DNA from: Xanthomarina sp035306605
Lineage (GTDB): Bacteria; Bacteroidota; Bacteroidia; Flavobacteriales; Flavobacteriaceae
Length of the DNA: 16,427 bases
Reading direction: 5' to 3' (one strand)
Assembly: GCA_035306605.1 (NCBI GenBank)
Contig: DATGNR010000011.1
Part shown: piece by piece, positions 7,871 to 15,764 of the stretch
How positions within the stretch are numbered: position 1 is the first letter of the stretch
Layout of the letters: each line of letters begins with the position of its first letter
Program-made: the position numbers and the translations under genes
The notes under the pieces: generated by a model
The model's database searches: none
The model's input: only the letters and a program-made list of their open reading frames with translations
Told to the model about the DNA's origin: nothing

Positions 7871-9280
7871 TTAATTTTTAACTTTAGCTATTTGAGCCAT
7901 TAATTCTGCTTCCGCACATAATTTTCCATTAGCATACGCATAGCCTTGCATGTGACAAATACCACGTCGTATTGGTGAAATTAAATCACATTTAAATATC
8001 AGCGTATCTCCAGGAACTACTTTTTGTTTAAATTTTACTTTATCTATTTTCATGAAGAATGTTAGATAGTTTTCTGGGTCTGGGACTGTGCTTAAAACTA
8101 GAATACCTCCAGTTTGAGCCATGGCTTCAACTATTAGTACTCCAGGCATTACCGGAGCACCAGGAAAATGGCCTGCGAAAAAAGGCTCATTCATGGTTAC
8201 GTTTTTCATTCCAATAACTCCAGAGTTAGTAAGTTCGAATATTTTGTCAATCAATAAAAATGGTTGTCTGTGTGGCAGCATTTCCATAATTTGATTGACA
8301 TCCATTAATGGTTCTTGATTTAAATCAATTTTCGGAACGTTATTACGTCTTTCATTTTTAATGAGTTTCGACATTTTCTTTGCAAACTGCGTGTTTACAA
8401 AATGTCCAGGCTTGTTAGCTATAACTTTACCTCTTAATCTGATGCCAATAAGCGCTAAATCTCCTATGACATCTAATAGTTTATGTCTAGCCGCTTCGTT
8501 TGGATGATGAAGAGTTAAGTTATCTAAAATCCCATTTGGTTTTACAGAAATGTCTTCCTTATTAAAAGCTACTTTAAGTTTTTCAATGGTTTTAGGTGAA
8601 ATTTCTTTGTCCACATAAACTATGGCATTATTTAAATCTCCACCTTTTATAAGTCCATGCTCTAATAAAGCTTCTAGTTCGTGTAAAAAACTAAAGGTTC
8701 TGGAGTCGGCTATTTCTTCTTTAAAGTCTGAAACATGTTTTAAAGTTGCATTTTGCGTCCCTAAAACTTTTGTACCAAAATCTACCATAGTGGTAACTTG
8801 ATACTCGTTTGAAGGCATAATTAATATTTCACTTCCAGTTTCTTCATCTGTATAGGAAATAACATCGCTTACTACATATTCTTCTCTAAAACCGTCCTGC
8901 TCTACGATTCCTGCTTTCTCCAAAGCTTCTACAAAATATTTAGAAGATCCGTCCATGATTGGAGGTTCTGAAGCATTTAGCTCAATAATTACATTGTCTA
9001 GATCCAGACCAACCAAAGCAGCTAAAACATGCTCTGAGGTTTGAATGATTACCCCATTTTTTTCTAAACAAGTACCACGCTGTGTATTAGATACATAATT
9101 GGCATCAGCCTCAATTAAAGGTGTTCCTTCTAAATCAATACGTTTAAAAGAAAATCCTGAATTAACAGGACCAGGTTTAAAAGTTAAAGTAACATCCTTT
9201 CCTGTATGTAAACCAACACCAACTAAAGAAACTGCATCTTTAATGGTTTTTTGCTTGACTTCAGTGTTAATTATTGCCAT
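7871..9280 (-). CDS. lpxC-fabZ: bifunctional LpxC deacetylase / FabZ dehydratase
   Basis: This 469-residue fusion joins two enzymes. Residues 1 to about 310 are LpxC, the zinc-dependent deacetylase of UDP-3-O-acyl-GlcNAc and the committed step of lipid A synthesis. The zinc ligands can be seen as His84 (TSEHVLAA), His266 and Asp270 (RHKLLD), with Glu83 as probable general base and His293 (PGHFVN) near the active site. After a linker (about 310-325), residues about 326-469 are FabZ, the 3-hydroxyacyl-ACP dehydratase, with LPHRQPFLLID, the active-site His371 in GHFPGAPVMPG, and Glu385. Both halves compete for 3-hydroxyacyl-ACP flux, lipid A versus elongation, so the fusion fixes their ratio. 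Its 5' end overlaps lpxD by 14 bases. The fusion is well known in Bacteroidota. Confidence 0.96.
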   Translation of the reverse strand: MAIINTEVKQKTIKDAVSLVGVGLHTGKDVTLTFKPGPVNSGFSFKRIDLEGTPLIEADANYVSNTQRGTCLEKNGVIIQTSEHVLAALVGLDLDNVIIELNASEPPIMDGSSKYFVEALEKAGIVEQDGFREEYVVSDVISYTDEETGSEILIMPSNEYQVTTMVDFGTKVLGTQNATLKHVSDFKEEIADSRTFSFLHELEALLEHGLIKGGDLNNAIVYVDKEISPKTIEKLKVAFNKEDISVKPNGILDNLTLHHPNEAARHKLLDVIGDLALIGIRLRGKVIANKPGHFVNTQFAKKMSKLIKNERRNNVPKIDLNQEPLMDVNQIMEMLPHRQPFLLIDKIFELTNSGVIGMKNVTMNEPFFAGHFPGAPVMPGVLIVEAMAQTGGILVLSTVPDPENYLTFFMKIDKVKFKQKVVPGDTLIFKCDLISPIRRGICHMQGYAYANGKLCAEAELMAQIAKVKN

Positions 9281-10295
9281 CTACTTTTTTTTCTAAATCG
9301 GTTAAACTTTTTACAATTTTAGGTAAATTCTTAAAATGAACATAAGACTTATTCCAGTCGTTATAATTAAACGATGGAGAGCCTTGTAAAATTTCATTGT
9401 CCTTAATATTCTTCCCTATACCAGACTGAGCCTGGATTTTTACATTATTTCCTATACTTAAATGTCCTGCAAATCCAACCTGTCCTCCTATTATGCAATT
9501 TTTGCCAATTTTAGTGGAACCAGCTATACCTGTTTGAGCAGCAATAACAGTATTTACTCCTATTTCAACATTATGTGCAATTTGAATTTGATTATCCAGC
9601 TTCACTCCTTTTCTAATAATTGTAGAGCCTAAGGTAGCTCTATCTATAGTAGTTCCGGCACCAATATCTACAAAGTCTTCTATAATCACATTACCGGTTT
9701 GAGGTACTTTACTGTATTCACCTTTTTCATTTGGAACAAATCCAAAACCATCTGCTCCTAAAATTACCCCAGAATTCAATACGCAATTAGCGCCTATAAT
9801 TGTTTCGGAATAAATTTTAACTCCGGAAAAAATAATAGTATTATCACCAATAACTACATTATCTCCTATATAGGTATTTGGAAATATCTTTACATTTTCT
9901 CCTATTTTAACTTTTTCACCTATATATGAAAAAGCCCCTATATAGATATTAGAGCCGTAAGTGGCTGTTTCAGAAATAAACGAAGGATCTTCAATTCCCT
10001 GTTTATTTAATTTGACCATATTATAGTATTCCAAAAGTTTAGAAAACGACTTATAGGCATCATCTACTTTTATAAGAGTTGTTTCTAATTCGTTTTCTGG
10101 CTCAAAAGATTTATTAACTATGGTAATAGATGCTTTTGTAGAATATATATATGATTGGTATTTAGGATTTGCAAGAAAGGTTAAAGAACCTTCTGTTCCT
10201 TCTTCTATCTTGGAAAGTTTAGAAACTTCAACATCGGGATTACCCACAATGTCGCCTTCTAATATTCCTGCTATTTGTTGTGCTGTAAATTTCAT
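9267..10295 (-). CDS. lpxD: UDP-3-O-acyl-glucosamine N-acyltransferase LpxD
   Basis: LpxD adds the second hydroxyacyl chain, to the 2-amino group of UDP-3-O-acyl-glucosamine, the third step of lipid A synthesis. The 342 residues match the family length. An N-terminal uridine-binding domain (about 1-100) precedes the hexapeptide beta-helix (about 108-295) and a C-terminal helical extension. Key residues are intact: GADGFGF (180-186), His241 in DNQIQIAHN, equivalent to E. coli His239, and His278 in GFAGH, equivalent to His276. The gene starts 24 bases after the HD-domain gene, and its 3' end overlaps lpxC-fabZ by 14 bases, suggesting translational coupling. This is the canonical copy; a divergent paralogue lies at 5431-6366. 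Confidence 0.95.
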   Translation of the reverse strand: MKFTAQQIAGILEGDIVGNPDVEVSKLSKIEEGTEGSLTFLANPKYQSYIYSTKASITIVNKSFEPENELETTLIKVDDAYKSFSKLLEYYNMVKLNKQGIEDPSFISETATYGSNIYIGAFSYIGEKVKIGENVKIFPNTYIGDNVVIGDNTIIFSGVKIYSETIIGANCVLNSGVILGADGFGFVPNEKGEYSKVPQTGNVIIEDFVDIGAGTTIDRATLGSTIIRKGVKLDNQIQIAHNVEIGVNTVIAAQTGIAGSTKIGKNCIIGGQVGFAGHLSIGNNVKIQAQSGIGKNIKDNEILQGSPSFNYNDWNKSYVHFKNLPKIVKSLTDLEKKVDGNN

Positions 10296-10319
10296 TCCGA
10301 CAAAAATAGGAAAAAAGTG

Positions 10320-11549
10320 CTAAAGTTTTTCTTTAGGGTAACAGATATAATATTTTCTAACTGTTTTCGAGAGTGCTTTTAAGTTTAATTGGTCTGTAGC
10401 CTTAATTATATCCTGAACTTTCCCGTTTTTATACAGAATATTTATTTGTTGGTTTTTTGTTTGATATGCTTGATTAGACACCTCTCCTGTAAACACAAAA
10501 TAACTTGCCTCCTTTTCCGTAATACTATATTTATCCTTTAATTTTAAAATATGACTTTTAAGTTTCTGGGGTTTTATTTCCTTATTTTTCAATTTTACTT
10601 TTAGTAAATCTCTATTGAGAAGCATTTCACATAAATTTCTTAAAACAAAATCTTCATGATATTGCCATTCTTTCATAGCCGCAACAATATCATAATCGTC
10701 CAGCTTTGCAAATGTATTTAAGGTTTCTGTGTCGAAATTCTTTAAATTAATTTCTTTTGTTAAAAAATATTGGAGTGCTTTACTTGCTTGCAAAACTTCG
10801 CCTTGACTGGATAACTCCTTAGCACGTTTTAGAACTCGTATTAACAGCTGTTCCGCAGCCACGCCTGTTTTGTGTAAATAAACTTGCCAATACATGAGTC
10901 TTCTGGCCATCAAAAACTTTTCTACACTGTAAATACCTTTCTCTTCAACCACCAATTTATTATCAACCACATTAAGCATGGCAATTAAGCGTTGACTGTT
11001 AATATTTCCTTCGGCAACTCCAGTATAAAAACTATCTCGTTTTAAATAATCTGCTCGATCCATATCTAATTGGCCAGAAATAAGCTGGCATAAGAAATCT
11101 CTTGGGTACTCGCCTTTAAATATTTGGATAGCTAGCGTTAAACTTAAGTTAAACTCCTTATTTAGCTGCTCCATAAAAAGCAAGGATATTTGTTCATGAG
11201 AAACACCACTAACAATGCTATGCTCCATGGCATGCGAAAATGGTCCGTGTCCAATATCGTGCAATAAAATAGCAATATATAGTGCTTGTTCTTCTTCTTC
11301 AGAAACACTAACTCCTTTGAAACGCAAGACATTAACCGCTTTTTGCATTAAATGCATACAACCAAGTGCATGATGAAACCTAGTATGATGAGCCCCAGGG
11401 TAAACCATGTACGACATGCCCATTTGTGAAATTCTTCGAAGTCGTTGAAAGTATTTATGTTCAATTAAATCGAAAATTAACGAATTAGGTATCGTAATAA
11501 AACCGTAAATTGGGTCGTTAAATATTTTGAGTTTGTTTTGCACAATCAA
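10320..11549 (-). CDS. HD-domain phosphohydrolase (dGTPase/SAMHD1-like)
   Basis: The 409-residue cytosolic protein has a conserved N-terminal start (NDPIYGFITIP) and an HD metal-dependent phosphohydrolase domain. The metal-site elements are visible: His60 in TRFHHALG, the His97-Asp98 pair in LLHDIGHGPFSH, and a later Asp in MDRADYLKRD. The family includes dGTP triphosphohydrolases and the SAMHD1-type enzymes, so a nucleotide triphosphatase activity is plausible, but the substrate is not proven. The C-terminal 130 residues are less typical. It is divergently oriented from porX with only 36 bases between the ATG codons, and it lies 24 bases ahead of lpxD, so it may be the first gene of the lipid A transcript. 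Confidence 0.85.
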   Translation of the reverse strand: MIVQNKLKIFNDPIYGFITIPNSLIFDLIEHKYFQRLRRISQMGMSYMVYPGAHHTRFHHALGCMHLMQKAVNVLRFKGVSVSEEEEQALYIAILLHDIGHGPFSHAMEHSIVSGVSHEQISLLFMEQLNKEFNLSLTLAIQIFKGEYPRDFLCQLISGQLDMDRADYLKRDSFYTGVAEGNINSQRLIAMLNVVDNKLVVEEKGIYSVEKFLMARRLMYWQVYLHKTGVAAEQLLIRVLKRAKELSSQGEVLQASKALQYFLTKEINLKNFDTETLNTFAKLDDYDIVAAMKEWQYHEDFVLRNLCEMLLNRDLLKVKLKNKEIKPQKLKSHILKLKDKYSITEKEASYFVFTGEVSNQAYQTKNQQINILYKNGKVQDIIKATDQLNLKALSKTVRKYYICYPKEKL

Positions 11550-11576
11550 GCTTAATCTTTTACGTTAATATTGAAA

Positions 11577-11584
11577 CAAATATA
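11577..11584 (-). promoter_or_regulatory. -7 promoter box for the HD-domain gene
   Basis: The minus strand reads TATATTTG, a full match to TAnnTTTG, 27 bases before the HD gene start. It lies directly in front of the preferred porX ATG on the other strand, so the HD promoter and the porX translation start region occupy the same bases. No clear -33 element is present. Confidence 0.45.
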
Positions 11585-11585
11585 C

Positions 11586-13139
11586 ATGAACCATATAAAT
11601 ATTCTTTGGGTTGACGATGAAATTGATTTATTAAAACCCCATATACTTTTTTTAGAAAAGAAAAATTATTCAGTAACTACCTGTCAAAGCGGAATGGAAG
11701 CTTTGGAAATTTTGGAGGAGAAAAATTTTGACATTGTATTTCTAGACGAAAACATGCCTGGATTAACAGGTCTTGAAACTTTAAATGAAATTAAAGAAAA
11801 ACGAGATACACTACCCGTAGTCATGATTACCAAGAGTGAAGAGGAATACATCATGGAAGAAGCTATAGGAAATAAAATAGCTGACTATTTAATAAAACCG
11901 GTTAATCCAAATCAGATTTTATTGAGTTTGAAGAAAAATTTAGACCATTCTAGATTAGTTTCAGAAAAAACCACTTCAAATTACCAACAAGAGTTTCGAA
12001 AAATTGCTATGGATTTAAGTATGGTAAACTCCTACGAAGAATGGGTTAATTTATATCAAAAGCTTATTTATTGGGAAATTCAATTGGAAAACATAGAAGA
12101 TCCTGGAATGTTTGAAATCCTAGAATCTCAAAAAAACGAGGCAAACACGCAATTCGGAAAATTTATTGATAAAAACTATCCTAAATGGTTCGAGCCACAT
12201 ACCGAAGCACCCACATTATCTCATACTTTATTTAAAAGCAAAGTTATTCCTGAAATCAGTAAAGAACAGCCTACCCTTTTGGTAGTTATAGATAATTTAA
12301 GGTACGACCAATGGAAGGCTTTTGAACCAACAGTAAACAACTATTATAAAAAAGTATCGGAGTCTCCGTATTATAGTATTTTGCCTTCTGCCACTCAATA
12401 TGCAAGAAATGCCATTTTCTCTGGGTTAATGCCTGTAGACATGGAAAAACTGCATCCAAACCTTTGGAAAAACGATACAGATGAAGGAGGTAAAAATCTT
12501 TACGAAAAAGAATTTCTTGAAGCTCAACTAAAGCGTTTAGGTCTATCCCATCTAAAAATGGAATATCATAAAATTACCAATTTAAAGACTGGTAAAAAAT
12601 TGGTTGAAAATTTTAAGACACAAAAAGAAAACGACTTAACCGTTGTGGTTTACAATTTTGTGGATATGCTATCTCATTCTAAAACGGAAATGGAAGTTGT
12701 AAAAGAATTAGCTTCTAATGACAAAGCTTATCGTTCTTTAACACAAAGTTGGTTTAAAAACTCACCTTTATTGGAAATGATTCAGCAAGCCCAACAATTA
12801 GGTTTTAAATTGATATTAACTACAGATCATGGAACCATTAATGTTAAAAATCCATCGAAAGTTATTGGTGACAAAGACACTAGTTTAAATTTAAGATATA
12901 AAACCGGTAGAAGTTTAACCTATGAAGATAAGGACGTTCTAGTTGCTAAAGATCCGAAAACCATTCATTTACCTTCTTTAAACATGAGCAGTTCGTTTAT
13001 TTTTGCTAAAAGCGACTTGTTTTTTGCTTATCCAAATAACTTTAACCATTATGTAAGTTATTATAGAAATACTTATCAGCATGGAGGTGTGTCTTTAGAA
13101 GAAATGATTATTCCATTTGTTGTCCTTAATCCTAAATAA
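11586..13139 (+). CDS. porX: T9SS response regulator PorX (receiver plus PglZ domain)
   Basis: PorX is the response regulator that, with the sensor PorY, controls the type IX secretion system. The N-terminal receiver domain (about 4-120) has the acidic pair Asp10-Asp11, phospho-acceptor Asp54 in FLDENMPG, Thr82 and Lys104. A helical linker leads to a PglZ/alkaline-phosphatase-superfamily domain (about 228-517) with Asp236 (VIDNLRYDQW), a probable nucleophile Thr270 (PSATQYARNA), TTDHGT and a C-terminal YQHGG motif as metal-site elements. Published work describes this domain as a zinc-dependent phosphodiesterase. I chose the ATG at 11586 (517 residues) over an in-frame TTG at 11571, because the receiver fold begins immediately after it and the length then matches known PorX. 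A T9SS cargo gene lies at the right edge. Confidence 0.93.
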   Translation: MNHINILWVDDEIDLLKPHILFLEKKNYSVTTCQSGMEALEILEEKNFDIVFLDENMPGLTGLETLNEIKEKRDTLPVVMITKSEEEYIMEEAIGNKIADYLIKPVNPNQILLSLKKNLDHSRLVSEKTTSNYQQEFRKIAMDLSMVNSYEEWVNLYQKLIYWEIQLENIEDPGMFEILESQKNEANTQFGKFIDKNYPKWFEPHTEAPTLSHTLFKSKVIPEISKEQPTLLVVIDNLRYDQWKAFEPTVNNYYKKVSESPYYSILPSATQYARNAIFSGLMPVDMEKLHPNLWKNDTDEGGKNLYEKEFLEAQLKRLGLSHLKMEYHKITNLKTGKKLVENFKTQKENDLTVVVYNFVDMLSHSKTEMEVVKELASNDKAYRSLTQSWFKNSPLLEMIQQAQQLGFKLILTTDHGTINVKNPSKVIGDKDTSLNLRYKTGRSLTYEDKDVLVAKDPKTIHLPSLNMSSSFIFAKSDLFFAYPNNFNHYVSYYRNTYQHGGVSLEEMIIPFVVLNPK

Positions 13140-13169
13140 AGCCGTGTAATGCACAAAAATCGGACGAAC

Positions 13170-13185
13170 AAGCAATTAATTGCTT
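13170..13185. repeat. 16-base perfect palindrome between porX and tsaE
   Basis: AAGCAATTAATTGCTT is its own reverse complement. It lies 30 bases after the porX stop and contains the TTG (13180-13182) that would serve as the -33 element of the tsaE promoter. It is not followed by a T run, so it is a poor terminator candidate. A dimeric repressor site is one possible reading. Confidence 0.5.
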
Positions 13186-13211
13186 AATTAAATTTATTAT
13201 ATTTATTTTTG
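13180..13211 (+). promoter_or_regulatory. candidate promoter for tsaE
   Basis: TATTTTTG (13204-13211) matches the TAnnTTTG -7 element, and a TTG (13180-13182) lies 21 bases upstream, within accepted spacing. Transcription would begin near 13218, only about a dozen bases before the tsaE start codon at 13231, so the leader would be very short. Confidence 0.5.
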
Positions 13212-13230
13212 CGTTAAAATTTGAACAGCC

Positions 13231-13635
13231 TTGAATATCAATTATAGTTTAAATGATCTCGATCAGGTTGTCGAGGAGCTTATAAAAAATTTGAAAGGGA
13301 AAACCATCTTATTATATGGAGAGATGGGCACTGGTAAAACCACCCTTGTAAAATCTTTAGTTAAAGCCTTGGGAAGTTGTGATGAAGTTAGTAGTCCTAC
13401 TTATTCCATAGTCAATGAATATGAATTGGCCAACGATAAAATTTATCACTTTGATTTATACCGAATAAAGGATATTGATGAAGCTTATAATTTTGGTTTC
13501 GAAGACTATTTAGATTCTAAGCATTGGTTGATTATTGAATGGCCAGAATTAATTGAGGAATTAATAACAGAGGACGTTAATAAAGTCCTTATAGAATTAA
13601 ACGATAATAATACTAGAAATTTGATTTTAAAATAA
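13231..13635 (+). CDS. tsaE: tRNA t6A biosynthesis ATPase TsaE
   Basis: TsaE is the P-loop ATPase that works with TsaB, TsaC and TsaD to make N6-threonylcarbamoyladenosine at position 37 of ANN-decoding tRNAs. The 134-residue length fits the family. The Walker A motif is GEMGTGKTT (30-38), followed by the family's SSPTYSIVNEY segment, a YHFDLYRI segment and IIEWPE. The start is TTG: there is no in-frame ATG nearby, an in-frame stop lies at 13222, and the N-terminus beginning NINYSL aligns with the usual family start. A -7 box lies 19 bases upstream. It follows porX on the same strand after a 91-base gap. Confidence 0.93.
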   Translation: MNINYSLNDLDQVVEELIKNLKGKTILLYGEMGTGKTTLVKSLVKALGSCDEVSSPTYSIVNEYELANDKIYHFDLYRIKDIDEAYNFGFEDYLDSKHWLIIEWPELIEELITEDVNKVLIELNDNNTRNLILK

Positions 13636-13784
13636 ATTAAAATTGAGCAAGTAAACTGTTAAATAGCAATTAAATTATATTGTATAGTTTAAAAATTACG
13701 GGAAAACCTTAATTGAAAATTAAAAAAAAGTGCTTTTTAACATAACTTTAACATTCTGAGTTAAAAACGAGATACGTTCTTAGT

Positions 13785-13792
13785 TACATTTG
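13785..13792 (+). promoter_or_regulatory. -7 promoter box upstream of the small secreted peptide
   Basis: TACATTTG matches TAnnTTTG exactly and ends 29 bases before the ATG at 13822. No clear -33 TTG lies at the usual distance. Apart from this box, the spacer 13636-13821 shows only A/T-rich sequence without a convincing terminator. Confidence 0.45.
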
Positions 13793-13821
13793 AGGAATTA
13801 ATTAATTAAATCCCTTAAATT

Positions 13822-13962
13822 ATGAAAACTAAAAAGTATGTAATTGCAATTGCAATTTTCTGTGGAATGTTGTTTACAGCTCAAGCAACAAATTTTTTCC
13901 AAGTTAACGATGAAGCCCCACAAATTGAAAAAAACAGAATTAAAGTACCAAGACACGTTTAA
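13822..13962 (+). CDS. small putative secreted peptide, 46 residues
   Basis: The frame encodes 46 residues. It starts with a typical signal peptide: basic n-region MKTKKY, hydrophobic core VIAIAIFCGMLF, and a TAQA cleavage-like site at residues 19-22. The remaining mature part is about 24 residues, ending IEKNRIKVPRHV, with a charged, Lys/Arg-rich stretch and no cysteines. An exported short peptide is inferred. A perfect -7 box lies just upstream. The last 53 bases overlap the start of the following membrane protein gene in a different frame. I do not recognise a named family and no function can be assigned. Confidence 0.65.
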   Translation: MKTKKYVIAIAIFCGMLFTAQATNFFQVNDEAPQIEKNRIKVPRHV

Positions 13963-14449
13963 TAAAAAGGAGTTACTATATGGTAGTATCATTGCTACTT
14001 TTATAGCTATATCTCCGTTTCTTTTTAATTTGTATCAAAGTGTTCCAGACATCAAAGTATGGAACACTTTGTTATTTACATACGATAGTAACTATTTTGA
14101 AAGTGTTTACGTAGTTGCCTGGACCTTAGCCGGCAAACTTATTCCTTTAATGTTAATGTTTATTTGGTTTTTTACTTGTAAACATTGGTGGTATCATACC
14201 ATTCTTGTTCCTATTGCCATGTTTATTTATCAAGCAATACAGACCATTAACAGCGATCTTTCATGGGTAGATAAAAATTTAATACTATATATGTTACCTA
14301 TTATGGCCATTGTTATACCTTCTATATATTTAATACGAGCCAAAATGTTTCATAGAATAAATACCACCAATAAATCTATGGAAGAATTAGAAGCTGAATT
14401 TATGTTAAGGCCGAAAGGTTTTTGGGAAAAATTAAAGCAGTATTTTTAA
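13910..14449 (+). CDS. four-helix membrane protein of unknown function
   Basis: The 179-residue product has four predicted membrane helices (about 22-42, 66-88, 95-113 and 123-143), a basic N-terminal stretch and a soluble C-terminal tail (about 144-179) ending MEELEAEFMLRPKGFWEKLKQYF-like acidic then basic. The frame stays open further upstream to an ATG at 13844, but that would run through the signal peptide gene in another frame. The ATG at 13910 gives the shortest overlap among ATG starts, and a TTG at 13925 is also possible. With any of these starts it overlaps the peptide gene at 13822-13962. I do not recognise the family. It precedes the alanine-dehydrogenase-like gene by 52 bases. Confidence 0.7.
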   Translation: MKPHKLKKTELKYQDTFNKKELLYGSIIATFIAISPFLFNLYQSVPDIKVWNTLLFTYDSNYFESVYVVAWTLAGKLIPLMLMFIWFFTCKHWWYHTILVPIAMFIYQAIQTINSDLSWVDKNLILYMLPIMAIVIPSIYLIRAKMFHRINTTNKSMEELEAEFMLRPKGFWEKLKQYF

Positions 14450-14501
14450 AATAGCTATAAAACATTCAAAAATTTATTCGTAATTTGAGTTCTAATATAA
14501 T

Positions 14502-15710
14502 ATGGAACTTATGTCTAAAGCTTTATCTCCATTTACCAAGCAACAATTACTTCCTCAAGAAGAAAAACTAGAAATATTTAGTCGTAAGGGCAATCTGTTT
14601 ATTGGTATACCTAAAGAAACGGCATATCAGGAAAAACGTGTTTGTTTAACACCAGATGCCGTTTCAGCCTTAGTCAGTAATGGTCATCGCGTATTATTGG
14701 AATCTGGAGCGGGAATTGGAGCTCATTTTACAGATAAGGAATACAGTGAAGCAGGTGCAGAAATAACTAAAGACACCGCAAAGGTATATGCCTGTCCAAT
14801 GATATTGAAAGTAGAACCTCCTACTTTAGAGCAAATAAAGCTTATTAATCCACAAACCATATTAATTTCTGCAGTTCAGTTAAAAACCCAAACCAAAAAA
14901 TATTTTGAAGCCTTAGCAGCTAAACGCATTACCGCCTTAGCTTTCGAATTTATTCGAGATGAAACGGGAGCATATCCAGCTGTACGCTCGTTAAGTGAAA
15001 TTGCAGGAACAGCTGCCGTGTTAATTGCCTCTGAATTACTAAGTAATGTTAACAATGGAAATGGTTTGATGTTTGGTAATGTATGCGGGGTCCCTCCCAT
15101 TGAGGTAGTTATTTTAGGAGCAGGAACGGTAGGTGAATTTGCTGCTAGAAGCGCTATTGGACTTGGCGCTAATGTAAAAATATTTGACAATTCCATAACA
15201 AAATTAAGACGTATTCAAGTTAACTTAGGCAAAACACTCTTTACCTCTACCCTTCAGCCAAAAAACCTAAGCAAGGCATTAAAACGCTGCGATGTAGTTA
15301 TAGCTGCTGTAAGAGGTAAAAACAGATCTCCAATTATAGTTACAGATTCTATGGTTGCCAATATGAAAAATGGCTCAATAGTCATTGATGTAAGTATCGA
15401 CATGGGAGGTTGTTTTGAAACTAGTGAGGTTACTTCTCATAAAACTCCAACGTTTACTAAACATGGGGTTATACATTATTGTGTTCCAAATATTCCTGCA
15501 CGTTACTCTAGAACTGCCTCTATATCAATTAGTAATATTTTTACACCTTATCTTTTGAAAATTGCTGAAGATGGCGGATTGGAAAATTCTTTACGATTTG
15601 ATAGGGGTTTAAAAAATGGGTTGTATTTTTACCATGGAATTTTAACCAGTAAACCGGTTGGAGAGTGGTTTGATTTAAAACATAGCGACATTAATTTGCT
15701 TATTTTTTAA
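14502..15710 (+). CDS. alanine dehydrogenase / transhydrogenase-family protein
   Basis: The 402-residue protein has the two-domain fold of alanine dehydrogenase and transhydrogenase alpha: an N-terminal catalytic-type domain, an NAD-binding Rossmann segment with VVILGAGTVGEFA (about 203-215), and a C-terminal DVSIDMGG and PNIPA region that keeps the Asp and Asn of alanine dehydrogenase. It carries about 28 extra N-terminal residues relative to the Bacillus enzyme. Arg46 (KRVCLTP) is kept, but by gap-free alignment the catalytic Lys of KVKEP is Glu105 (KVEPP) and the catalytic His of the LHLAA segment is Gln126. It may not be a true alanine dehydrogenase. Start at 14502 or, in frame, 14511. 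Databases would probably label it Ald. Confidence 0.8.
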   Translation: MELMSKALSPFTKQQLLPQEEKLEIFSRKGNLFIGIPKETAYQEKRVCLTPDAVSALVSNGHRVLLESGAGIGAHFTDKEYSEAGAEITKDTAKVYACPMILKVEPPTLEQIKLINPQTILISAVQLKTQTKKYFEALAAKRITALAFEFIRDETGAYPAVRSLSEIAGTAAVLIASELLSNVNNGNGLMFGNVCGVPPIEVVILGAGTVGEFAARSAIGLGANVKIFDNSITKLRRIQVNLGKTLFTSTLQPKNLSKALKRCDVVIAAVRGKNRSPIIVTDSMVANMKNGSIVIDVSIDMGGCFETSEVTSHKTPTFTKHGVIHYCVPNIPARYSRTASISISNIFTPYLLKIAEDGGLENSLRFDRGLKNGLYFYHGILTSKPVGEWFDLKHSDINLLIF

Positions 15711-15764
15711 TTTCATCTGCCATAGAAAACCGGACATCAATTCCAGGAAAACTATTAAATAAAA

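Noticed and set aside
7558..7874. Plus-strand open frames opposite lpxA
   Set aside because: They lie antisense to a well-supported lpxA gene with intact catalytic motifs and show no recognisable domain.
11571..11585. TTG start giving PorX five extra residues
   Set aside because: The ATG at 11586 gives the expected length and begins the receiver fold at once; the extra residues match nothing known in the family.
13722..13740. A-rich then T-rich stretch after tsaE as a terminator
   Set aside because: The arms pair only weakly and without G/C content, so a stable hairpin is unlikely.
13844..13909. Upstream extension of the membrane protein by 22 residues
   Set aside because: The added segment reads through the signal peptide gene in another frame and has a composition unlike a membrane protein N-terminus.
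13980..14006. AGGAG followed by an ATG, resembling a classic ribosome binding site
   Set aside because: The frame is only eight codons and lies inside the membrane protein gene; Bacteroidota rarely depend on such sites.
14479..14488. TAATTTG upstream of the alanine-dehydrogenase-like gene as a -7 box
   Set aside because: The spacing inside the box is one base short of TAnnTTTG, and no -33 element is apparent.
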